Below are positions 8,039 through 15,202 of a DNA stretch of 64,000 nt, one piece after another. The stretch is from UBA2589 sp965223235 (GTDB lineage: Bacteria; Gemmatimonadota; Gemmatimonadetes; Longimicrobiales; Gaopeijiaceae). The notes under the pieces are model-generated. The model made no database searches. It was given only the letters and a program-made list of their open reading frames with translations, and was not told the DNA's origin. The DNA is taken from assembly GCA_965223235.1 (NCBI GenBank), contig CBDCVV010000022.1, forward strand, positions 186,001 to 250,000. Reading direction: 5' to 3'. A program made the position numbers and the translations under genes. How positions within the stretch are numbered: the stretch's first letter is position 1; the number at the start of each line of letters is the position of its first letter.

Positions 8039-8904
8039 TCCGACCTCCCCGCCGCGGCAAGTCCCACGCCTAGCGCCTCGGCCTGAGTCACGATGATCAT
8101 GCGAAAGCCCTGCTCCAAACGCATCGCGATGTCGTCCGGACCCGCTGTGATTCCACACGGAACATCAAACTCCTTACACGCCGCCAAGACGGTCTGGATC
8201 GCCGCTTCCACTGCCTCCATGTCGCGATCATACGCCCTCGCGAGGTCGCCGGGGCCGGGAATCGCTACGCCGACGCCGGGAGCAGAAACGAGGTCGCGAG
8301 CGCGTTCGATCCCGGCTTGGTCCTCGATCAAGATCACAGTGAGCACGTCCCCGTCGGCGTGGAGCGGCCACAGTCGGTCTCCGGCCGCCTCGACCGCTGC
8401 CGCGACGTCGTCCACGGTTTCCACGTGGGGGAGGACGAGCCCGTCGACCCCAGCTCCTAACCCTTCGACCATGTTCGCCACGGCCCGGGCGCGATCATCC
8501 CGTACCGGCGGAATGCGCAACGTCACCGGATGAGCGTCCTCTTCTCCCGCGGCGGCACCCATACTCGCGATGAACGTCTCCATCGTCGGGATGTCCCATG
8601 GCCCCGACTCCAAGGAGTAGAAGATGAAGTCCGTGTCTTGGTTCGCAGCAGCCGCCTGGCCACCCGACTCGGACATCTCCGGCGCAAACATTCCGAAGAC
8701 GGGCAAGCCGTCTTCGAGAAGGGCGATCACGGCGTTGGAGTTGGACGCCCCTGAGATCATCGGAGCTTCAGTCACCGGCTCATCGTCCATCGACTCTTCA
8801 GCCGTCTCGTAGGCACAGCCACTCACCGCGAGCGCGGTCGCACTGAGAAGGGCGGTCGCTACACGGCGCCCCTGCGTCACGGGTCTGCACATGGTCTGAT
8901 CCAT
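8035..8904 (-). CDS. HpcH/HpaI aldolase-fold lipoprotein, catalytic His lost (paralogue B)
   Basis: 289 aa from ATG 8904; ATG 8892 is an alternative, and the frame is open to 8961, overlapping the DinB gene. The start region leads into a lipoprotein signal (ATALAVSGC). Barrel landmarks are FGMFAPEMSE, VTLRIPPVRDD, GVDGLVLPHVETVDDV, VILIEDQAGIERA (Glu kept) and VAIPGPGDLARAYD (metal-site Asp kept). The loop that carries the catalytic His in true family members reads YSLESGPWDIPT, so the His is Ser. It is adjacent to and clearly homologous with paralogue A, which suggests a local duplication followed by separate loss of active-site residues. A sugar- or keto-acid-binding role is possible but is only inference. 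Confidence 0.82.
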   Translation of the reverse strand: MDQTMCRPVTQGRRVATALLSATALAVSGCAYETAEESMDDEPVTEAPMISGASNSNAVIALLEDGLPVFGMFAPEMSESGGQAAAANQDTDFIFYSLESGPWDIPTMETFIASMGAAAGEEDAHPVTLRIPPVRDDRARAVANMVEGLGAGVDGLVLPHVETVDDVAAAVEAAGDRLWPLHADGDVLTVILIEDQAGIERARDLVSAPGVGVAIPGPGDLARAYDRDMEAVEAAIQTVLAACKEFDVPCGITAGPDDIAMRLEQGFRMIIVTQAEALGVGLAAAGRSE

Positions 8905-8932
8905 TCTGGATTTGCCTCTGTTAGTCCGGCCG

Positions 8933-9466
8933 TCAACGCGACCAAGGAGGGGCGACTCCATTCATGCGCGCATACGCAATGGATTGCCCGAGGTGTTCAT
9001 TCATGTGTGCCACCAGTTGAAAGAGGACCGCAGCCTCACCGACCTGGCGCCCATACAGCATCCGAGGTGCGGTCGCGTCATCCGCGTCCATCGCCTCAAC
9101 AACCTCGCTCACGTACTCCATCGAGCGGGCAAGGATTTCCGTCACCTCTTCCTTGTCCGTGACAGTGTCCTCCCACGTGCGGTACTCGTCCGGAGCGACC
9201 GGCGACTCCCGGCCCATGTTCTCGTGTAGGTACATGTAGTTGTATCGGGCGATGTGCATGAACACACGGGCCACGCTCGCTACGCCTTCGTCGGGACTCC
9301 ATGAGTAGGTCGACTCCGGCATCGCTTCTGCGAGAGCCACGAGCTTCCGCGCGGAGCCGTCGAACTGCCCCTGGAACTCCGTGAGAAAATCCGTCGTCTC
9401 CTGGGCTCCGACCGCCCCAGTGCCCAGTGCCAACGCCAGCGCGAGGCCCACTCCCGCGGACCTCAT
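8933..9466 (-). CDS. Secreted DinB-family protein
   Basis: 177 aa from ATG 9466, which overlaps the S9 peptidase stop (ATGA). The longer frame to 9568 lies inside the peptidase gene. The start opens a signal peptide (MRSAGVGLALALALGTGAVGAQ). The remainder is a four-helix DinB/YfiT-like bundle with its metal-site histidines in VARVFMHIARYN and LVAHMNEHLGQS, followed by AYARMNGVAPPWS. DinB-like proteins bind a divalent metal; some are thiol transferases, most are uncharacterised. A secreted form is common in this type of genome. It is co-transcribed with an exported peptidase and the two aldolase-fold lipoproteins, so an envelope function is likely. Confidence 0.85.
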   Translation of the reverse strand: MRSAGVGLALALALGTGAVGAQETTDFLTEFQGQFDGSARKLVALAEAMPESTYSWSPDEGVASVARVFMHIARYNYMYLHENMGRESPVAPDEYRTWEDTVTDKEEVTEILARSMEYVSEVVEAMDADDATAPRMLYGRQVGEAAVLFQLVAHMNEHLGQSIAYARMNGVAPPWSR

Positions 9467-11727
9467 CGATCGGACACCGGACGGGACTCCGCCTCGGACT
9501 CCAACGTCTCCAACACCTCTTCCCATTCGAAGCGCTCCCCCATTCCGCGTACGTAATAATCCATCCACGCCATCTCGCTCACAGACTTCACCAATCGATT
9601 CCGCGGATCGGGAATCCCGTGGCTGCGCCCCGGATACATGAACAGCTCCGTCGGCACTCCGAGCTTCTTCAACGCCATGTGGAGCTCGACGGACTGCGGA
9701 CTCGGCACCCGTGGGTCCCCTTCCACCACGTGGATCATCGTCGGTGTCTCAGCGTTGGTGATGTACTTCAGAGGCGACTGATCGAAGTAGGTATCGAAGT
9801 CTTCGTAGAGGAAGCCGTCCCCCACATAGAACTGACGGTTACGCTGCACGTCGCTCTGAGCATACATGCTGATCCAGTTCATCGTCCCTGCCCCGGACGA
9901 GATCGCCTTGAAGCGGTTCGTTTGGGTAAGGATCCAATTGGACCAGTGGCCTCCCGCACTCCAGCCAAGCGCGCCCATGCGGTCCCCGTCGACGATTCCC
10001 TCGGCGATAAGGTGGTCCACACCGGTCATGATGTCGTCGTATCCGAGCGTGAAGTAGTCCCCCACGATGTCGGTACGATGCGCGTTCCCGTAGTTGCGAG
10101 AGCCGCGATAGTTCGGCTTGAGCACCGCGTATCCCGCTCCGGCGTACACCTGAGCTCCGTACCCGCCGTTGAATCGGAGGACGTCCGCCGACGCGGGCCC
10201 TCCATGAATCGCGACAATGAGCGGGTACCGTTGGCCTTCGCGGTACCCGACCGGATAGACGAGCACTCCGCCGACGGTCTTCCCGTCCGTCGAAGTCCAG
10301 TTGATCTCGACCTCTTCGCCAAGTGCGATCTCGGAGACCTGTGGATTGGCATCGACGAGCCGAGTCCAGCGGGATCTGTCCGCTACCTCGTCGATCTCAG
10401 ACACGGTGAAGACCGTCGCCGGTGTGCGGGGATCCTGATAGTTGATTAGGAGCACACCCGAATCTTCGTCGCGCGATACCGATAGAGTGGCCCGTTCAAA
10501 GGTCACCTGACGGACTTCGTCACGGCCGACGTCCAAGGCATGAAGTTGGTTCGTGACCGTGACACCCGTGTTGAAGTAGATCGTCTCCGAATCTTCCGAC
10601 CAGAACCCGACCGACAGACTCTGGTCGAAGTCCGACCCGAGCTTCTGGAACGATCCTCCTCTGTCGGTCACCTCGCGCAGATAGATCCGGTTCTCAGTCA
10701 TCGAATAGCGCTCCATGTCGTCCGGAGCGGAAAACGCGATCCACCGACTGTCAGGCGAGAAGCGAGTGGGGCTCTCCCCGACCTCGTAGTTCTCCGTAAG
10801 TCGCTCCACATGGCCTGTCGCGACCTCTAGGAGGTACTGGTCAGCGTAGAGACGAGCGCCTGTGATGTTGCGCTCGTAGCGCTCTGGAGATCCACCCGTG
10901 AAGGAGATCCAAGCTCCGTCGTCGGAGACGACGAACCCGTCGACAGAGTACCCGTCGTCGGAGGCGATCTCCCGCTCGCGACCGCTCTCGATCTCAACGT
11001 GCCAAAGACTCGAACGGGGGGTGACCTGGTTCTTCACGTCGACGGTGAATCCGGCGTCTCGACGCCGACGATCTGCCTCGTCGAAGGCATCCGGACGTAT
11101 GAAGTAGATCGACGCGCCGTCCGGCGCGAAGTCCCACGACTCGACGCCTGCTTCGCCGTCGGTCAACTGCCTCGGTTCGGAGTCGAGCAGGCCAGCGGAG
11201 GGCAACCGATAGAGCTGCTCTTGGTCGGTGTCACCGGAGCGGTACACCAACCACTGTCCGTCCGGACTGAAGTCGAAGTTCGAGACACCGTCGTCCGTGT
11301 CGGTGACGCGACGCGCCTCACCCCCGTCGTGCCGCATGAGATAGAGGTCGTTTCCGCCTCCATCGCGATCGCGGTCCGAGGCGAAGACGAAGAAGTCACC
11401 GTCTGGTGCCCATCGAGGCTGGGTCTCGTTCTTGTCTTCGGTGAAGGTGAGTTGGCGAGAGGATGGCACTCCAGTCTCCAGCGACACCACGTAGAGGTCC
11501 GACTGTCGTTCGGCCTCCTCCCAGTCTGGGGTAGAGACCGTGTATAGCATCCAGGCTCCGTCGGGACTCGGAGTCCATGAACCGGCGCTCTTCATGAGCT
11601 GCATGTCCATGAACGTCATGGGACGTCCCTCTTGAGCCTCTACTACGTGGGACGCCATCGGCGTGACCGAGCCCGCAACCGCCGCGAGGCACGCGACGGC
11701 ACACTTCATCACTTTCTTACTCATCAT
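9463..11727 (-). CDS. S9-family (prolyl oligopeptidase / acylaminoacyl peptidase type) exported serine peptidase
   Basis: About 754 aa from ATG 11727 (ATG 11724 is equally plausible; GAGAGAG precedes). The frame is open to 11775. A signal peptide runs to about VVEAQ. The N-terminal half is a beta-propeller built of TolB/WD40-like blades (repeated WAPDG, FSPDGQW, FAPDGASIYF and FSPDSRW). The C-terminal half is the alpha/beta-hydrolase peptidase: oxyanion region AIHGGPASADV, nucleophile in GWSAGGHWS, acid in VVEGDPRVPS and His in YPGRSHGIPDP. The enzyme should cleave short peptides in the periplasm. It is the first gene of a four-gene operon. The family is strongly expanded in peptide-degrading heterotrophs. 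Confidence in family and catalytic triad is high. Confidence 0.93.
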   Translation of the reverse strand: MMSKKVMKCAVACLAAVAGSVTPMASHVVEAQEGRPMTFMDMQLMKSAGSWTPSPDGAWMLYTVSTPDWEEAERQSDLYVVSLETGVPSSRQLTFTEDKNETQPRWAPDGDFFVFASDRDRDGGGNDLYLMRHDGGEARRVTDTDDGVSNFDFSPDGQWLVYRSGDTDQEQLYRLPSAGLLDSEPRQLTDGEAGVESWDFAPDGASIYFIRPDAFDEADRRRRDAGFTVDVKNQVTPRSSLWHVEIESGREREIASDDGYSVDGFVVSDDGAWISFTGGSPERYERNITGARLYADQYLLEVATGHVERLTENYEVGESPTRFSPDSRWIAFSAPDDMERYSMTENRIYLREVTDRGGSFQKLGSDFDQSLSVGFWSEDSETIYFNTGVTVTNQLHALDVGRDEVRQVTFERATLSVSRDEDSGVLLINYQDPRTPATVFTVSEIDEVADRSRWTRLVDANPQVSEIALGEEVEINWTSTDGKTVGGVLVYPVGYREGQRYPLIVAIHGGPASADVLRFNGGYGAQVYAGAGYAVLKPNYRGSRNYGNAHRTDIVGDYFTLGYDDIMTGVDHLIAEGIVDGDRMGALGWSAGGHWSNWILTQTNRFKAISSGAGTMNWISMYAQSDVQRNRQFYVGDGFLYEDFDTYFDQSPLKYITNAETPTMIHVVEGDPRVPSPQSVELHMALKKLGVPTELFMYPGRSHGIPDPRNRLVKSVSEMAWMDYYVRGMGERFEWEEVLETLESEAESRPVSDR

Positions 11728-11868
11728 CTCTCTCGTCCGAAACGACTTCACAACTACTTCCGAGGCTGCGCTCACCTCGGACGGTACGCTACCGGACGAA
11801 TAATGGGCCGCGCCGACACTTTCGGCACGGGGGCGCCGGAGGAAGCAGATAGAGCTGCCCGCTCCTCG

Positions 11869-12900
11869 CTATTCCTCTCGCCGACCCTCGGTCGTGGAGG
11901 GGCGTTCAATCTCTCTCGAATGCTCCGACACGAAGGTCTCCACATCTTCAGGCAGAAGGAGGTCGTCTGAGATCGCCGCGATCTCCTCTGCCTTCTCCCA
12001 CGCCCTCTCCAAGAGCCACAGCTCCCCCTCCAAGGCTCGACGTTCTTGCTCTTCGTGGAGAGCCATCTCGAGCGCCAGCTTGGTGTGCGCCGGCATCTTG
12101 TTGACGTACCCAGGCACTCCCTTCTTGTCACGAAAGCGCTCACCCGTAACGACGTCGGCCAAGAAATCATCGGGATGTCCGATCTGCTCGATCTCGCCGA
12201 CCGCGTCCTGTACTGTGCGCGCCTTTCCCCCGGACCGATTCATCTTCGGGACAATGACGGCCGCATGGCGCTCAGCCTCGCTTCCCTCGAACCACTCGGT
12301 CGCCTTCCCCTTCCGCACCCCGAGGCGGTAACCGCCCGCGCCATCGGTTCGCAGTCGGGTTCCGAGCAGGTCCGGGTTCTTCAGCTTCATCACCCGACCA
12401 TCGTCGGTCCGCAGCTTGATAAGCGTGCGACCATTGGTCCACATGTTCACAAAGTTCCCGCTCTGAGCGACCACGGCGCCGGACACAGCCCCCGTGGCGA
12501 GTCCGCCCAGCGCCAGCCCGCCGATCGCGACGGCGCCGCCGACTCCGTAGAGAATCGCCTTCTTCCTTCGACGGCCGAACTGATCTCCGTACCGCCACGC
12601 CGCGAACTCGTCGCGAAGTGGAGCCCCAATGCGCACGACTTCGAGCCCTTCCCGGTGGCGAGCGATGCCGATGTTCTCGGTCGAAGCGCGGATCCGAGTG
12701 CCTCGGTACATGCGCTCGCACGCCTCCACAGCTTCCCACCGTTCCTCGAGCGGCGAGAGGTTCCAACGCTCACAACGACGGCACACGACCCAGAGTCTTC
12801 CCCGGTCCGCATCGAAAGCGAGCCTACGGCCGACTGGGAACGTCTCCAGCACCTGATTCGAGCCAAGGTCTCGGCTGCAGAACATGCAGGTGGTATACAT
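11869..12900 (-). CDS. Hypothetical protein with N-terminal zinc ribbon and membrane helix
   Basis: 343 aa, not recognised as a named family. The N-terminus carries a four-Cys zinc-ribbon pattern: CMFC (5-8) and CRRC (40-43). One or two Gly/Ala-rich hydrophobic segments follow (about 115-145). The middle part is polar (TDDGRVMKLKNPDLL, RLGVRKGKATEWFEG). The C-terminal third is helical and charged (EMALHEEQERRALEGELWLL), probably coiled coil. This suggests a membrane-anchored cytoplasmic scaffold or nucleic-acid/metal-binding protein. It is transcribed divergently from the LEA-like lipoprotein (12993), sharing a 92-bp promoter region with a TACAAT element at 12940-12945. No close functional context. 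Confidence 0.75.
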   Translation of the reverse strand: MYTTCMFCSRDLGSNQVLETFPVGRRLAFDADRGRLWVVCRRCERWNLSPLEERWEAVEACERMYRGTRIRASTENIGIARHREGLEVVRIGAPLRDEFAAWRYGDQFGRRRKKAILYGVGGAVAIGGLALGGLATGAVSGAVVAQSGNFVNMWTNGRTLIKLRTDDGRVMKLKNPDLLGTRLRTDGAGGYRLGVRKGKATEWFEGSEAERHAAVIVPKMNRSGGKARTVQDAVGEIEQIGHPDDFLADVVTGERFRDKKGVPGYVNKMPAHTKLALEMALHEEQERRALEGELWLLERAWEKAEEIAAISDDLLLPEDVETFVSEHSREIERPSTTEGRREE

Positions 12901-12992
12901 GGTACAGTGGTCCTAGATCGCGGCACTCGTGCGTTCGACTACAATAGGTACGACCTACTCAGCTCGCCTCTTCAAAACACGGTAGATGCGGT

Positions 12993-13601
12993 ATGCGCTC
13001 CCCACTCGGCTTCACGCGCACCTTCTTCGGCGCTCTGGTGCTGATCACCTGCCTAGGCACCACCGGGTGCGCCACGCTCCAACAGCTCGGCGCCGTGCGC
13101 AACCTGGACTTCGCCCTCACGGACGTGGGCGATGTTTCGCTCGCGGGCGTGAACCTCTCGCGGATCCGATCCTTCTCGGATCTCTCCTTCTCGGACGTCG
13201 CCGCCCTCACCATGGCGTACCAGCGGAAGGATCTGCCGTTCTCGATCGCACTGGACGTCGAGGCTGCCAACGCTCCCTCTAACCCCGAGGCTCGGATTCT
13301 CGAGATGGAGTGGATGCTCTTCTTGGAAGACCAAGAGACCGTGAGCGGCAGGACGACCGATGAGGTCCTCGTGCCGGCCGGCGGGAGCACCGTGTTCCCC
13401 GTGGTAGCGAATATGAATCTGACGGACTTCTTCGACGGCGGTATTCAGGATCTCGTCGAGATCGCCCTCTCCTTCTCCGGCATGGGTGGAGAGCCGAAAG
13501 AAGTCAGCCTGAGCGCGGTCCCGGTCGTGCAGACGGTCTTCGGGCCGATGTCATACCCGGAGCCTATACGAATCTTCCGGGTCGACGCCGGGGTCCCCTA
13601 G
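12993..13601 (+). CDS. LEA14/WHy-like lipoprotein
   Basis: 202 aa. A lipoprotein signal (TRTFFGALVLITCLGTTGC) gives a lipid-anchored protein. The mature part reads as one beta-sandwich resembling the LEA type 2 (WHy) fold: LDFALTDVGDVSLAGVNLS, LPFSIALDVEAANAPSNP, ARILEMEWMLFLED and VPAGGSTVFPVVANM. That fold contains short strands with a non-specific binding or desiccation-protective role. The similarity is by pattern only. The downstream CAP-domain gene is convergent with 8 bp between stops. The alternative ATG at 12986 is in a different frame and was rejected. Confidence 0.72.
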   Translation: MRSPLGFTRTFFGALVLITCLGTTGCATLQQLGAVRNLDFALTDVGDVSLAGVNLSRIRSFSDLSFSDVAALTMAYQRKDLPFSIALDVEAANAPSNPEARILEMEWMLFLEDQETVSGRTTDEVLVPAGGSTVFPVVANMNLTDFFDGGIQDLVEIALSFSGMGGEPKEVSLSAVPVVQTVFGPMSYPEPIRIFRVDAGVP

Positions 13602-13609
13602 CAGAGCTG

Positions 13610-14053
13610 CTAAGGGTTGCGGAAGAGGTGCGTCCAGTGAGTCCCGTGTAGCCCGACCCCGTGCTGCATCAGACTGCAATTCTCAATGTTGGCGCGGTGA
13701 CCAGGGCTGTTCAGCCAACCCTCGAGCACCGCCGCCCCGGTCGCGTACCCGTAGGCGATGTTCTCCGCTGCGGTCGAGAAGGAGATTCCTGCTTCCGTCA
13801 TCCTATCCCATGGCGAGTCACCGTCGGGATTCGTGTGATCGAAGAAGTCGCGGGCCACCATGTCCTCCGAGTGGTCGAGTGCGACGTCGGCAACCTCCGG
13901 GGACCAGACCAACGGAGCGCAACCCACGGAGACGCGGTGGCTGTTCATGAGCTCGACGAACGCGTCCACCTCAGTCGGCACCCCAGGAGCCGTCATCGAA
14001 GAGTCGCACCCGGAGGTCGCGACCACCGTCGCACAGAGGAGCCATCGAATCAT
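13610..14053 (-). CDS. CAP-domain (SCP/PR1-like) lipoprotein
   Basis: 147 aa from ATG 14053, chosen because it opens a lipoprotein signal (MIRWLLCATVVATSGC); the frame runs to 14092. The mature domain shows the CAP signature: VDAFVELMNSHRVSVGCAPL, ALDHSEDMVARDFFDHTNPD, SFSTAAENIAYG and WLNSPGHRANIENCS, with the conserved His and Glu of the cavity visible. Two cysteines (VGCAPL and ENCSLM) could form a disulfide. CAP proteins are extracellular and bind lipids or act as scaffolds; a few are proteases. No operon partner is obvious, since both neighbours are on the opposite strand. Confidence 0.9.
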   Translation of the reverse strand: MIRWLLCATVVATSGCDSSMTAPGVPTEVDAFVELMNSHRVSVGCAPLVWSPEVADVALDHSEDMVARDFFDHTNPDGDSPWDRMTEAGISFSTAAENIAYGYATGAAVLEGWLNSPGHRANIENCSLMQHGVGLHGTHWTHLFRNP

Positions 14054-14250
14054 TGTGAGCCAGCCGAATCGGGGGGAACCACAGTGGATCAACCCTGCTC
14101 TGTTGGAAAGTTCGTGCCAAGGTCGCGACTACGAGACGTTGCCCCGATGAAGCGCTCGCAGAGGCGACCTCCGGAGAGGCGTGGCCGCTGCCGGCTGGTA
14201 CTTTTTTCCCGCTGTGGTCACCGTGGTTTCGCTGAGGGGACGCGCGAAGC

Positions 14251-15195
14251 ATGACCACACCGGGGCGTGCCTTCGTCGTGTTCAACCCCGTGTCGGGTGC
14301 CTCGCGAGCGCCAGCGATCGCCGACGCTGCGGAGCGAGCACTCCGGGAAGCCGGCTACGAGGCCGGCCGAGTCCCGACGCGCGAACAGGGAGGCGCACGG
14401 GACGTCGTCCGCGACCTCGTCGAAGAGCACAGCGCGCTACCTGAACGACTGATCGTGCTCGGGGGTGACGGAACACTCCGCGAAACGATCGAGGGGCTCG
14501 GTCCGGACGCCGCCGACGTCCCGATCGGAATCGTCCCGTTGGGCAACGCGAACGTGGTCGCATACGACTTCGAGATTCCGCCGGCTCCGAAGAAGGCGAT
14601 CGAGATCGCCGTGCACGGCGACCCGCGCGTCCTCGACGTGGGGAGCGTCCGAACTCGTGACGGGACATCCAGCTTCCTCGCGATGATCGGGATCGGATGG
14701 GATGCGCATACCGTCCACTACGTCGACACGGTGCGACGCACCCGACTCGGCAGGAGCGGATACAAGCTGTGGGCCGACGGGTTGTACGGGTGGGCGGGGG
14801 TCGCGTCGGCGCTCAAGCCCGCGGAAGAGTGGTTTTCGATGAAGATCGACGGTGACCCGTTGCCTCGTCGCTACTGCGCCGCTTGGATTTGCAATCTCCC
14901 GACCTACGGGAAGCGGATGGTTGTCACTCCAGAGGCAGATCCGTCCAGCGGCTCACTCGCCGTGCAAGCGCGTTATCGACCGGGAGCCGCACCGGTCGCC
15001 GAGCAGGTCGTGTCCGCCTTGAGAGGTGTGCAGGTTCGACCTGCTACGTCGGACCACGCTCGCGGCCGCGAGCTCAACCTGGTTGCCGAAGAGAGGATCA
15101 CGTATCAGATCGACGGCGATCCCGGTGGGACGGTCTCGTGGATGGAGATCTCTGTGGCGCCGGCGGCGGCGCGGATCATCGCACGCCCGCGGTAA
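14251..15195 (+). CDS. Diacylglycerol kinase-family lipid kinase
   Basis: 314 aa. The DAGK catalytic domain is at the N-terminus: FVVFNPVSG (8-16) for the nucleotide loop and GGDGT at 71-75, the family signature, followed by GIVPLGNANVVAYD. The C-terminal beta-rich domain (about 130-300) includes IGIGWDAHTV and ends in ITYQIDGDPGG, where YegS/BmrU-type kinases carry the conserved DGE-type segment. It phosphorylates diacylglycerol or a related lipid at the inner membrane face using ATP. The start codon overlaps the end of a short upstream open frame (ATGA) that is judged spurious. The convergent MutS-like gene ends 7 bp beyond. Confidence 0.9.
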   Translation: MTTPGRAFVVFNPVSGASRAPAIADAAERALREAGYEAGRVPTREQGGARDVVRDLVEEHSALPERLIVLGGDGTLRETIEGLGPDAADVPIGIVPLGNANVVAYDFEIPPAPKKAIEIAVHGDPRVLDVGSVRTRDGTSSFLAMIGIGWDAHTVHYVDTVRRTRLGRSGYKLWADGLYGWAGVASALKPAEEWFSMKIDGDPLPRRYCAAWICNLPTYGKRMVVTPEADPSSGSLAVQARYRPGAAPVAEQVVSALRGVQVRPATSDHARGRELNLVAEERITYQIDGDPGGTVSWMEISVAPAAARIIARPR

Positions 15196-15202
15196 GACGA
15201 CC

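Noticed and set aside
12986..13282. Open frame that overlaps the LEA-like lipoprotein start
   Set aside because: It is a shadow frame with Arg/Pro-rich translation; the lipoprotein frame has a signal and a domain pattern.
14147..14254. A 35-codon frame ending in an ATGA overlap with the lipid kinase start
   Set aside because: Its composition is Arg/Gly-rich with no helix or domain pattern, and no ribosome-binding site is clear. The overlap may be chance; kept out of the gene list.
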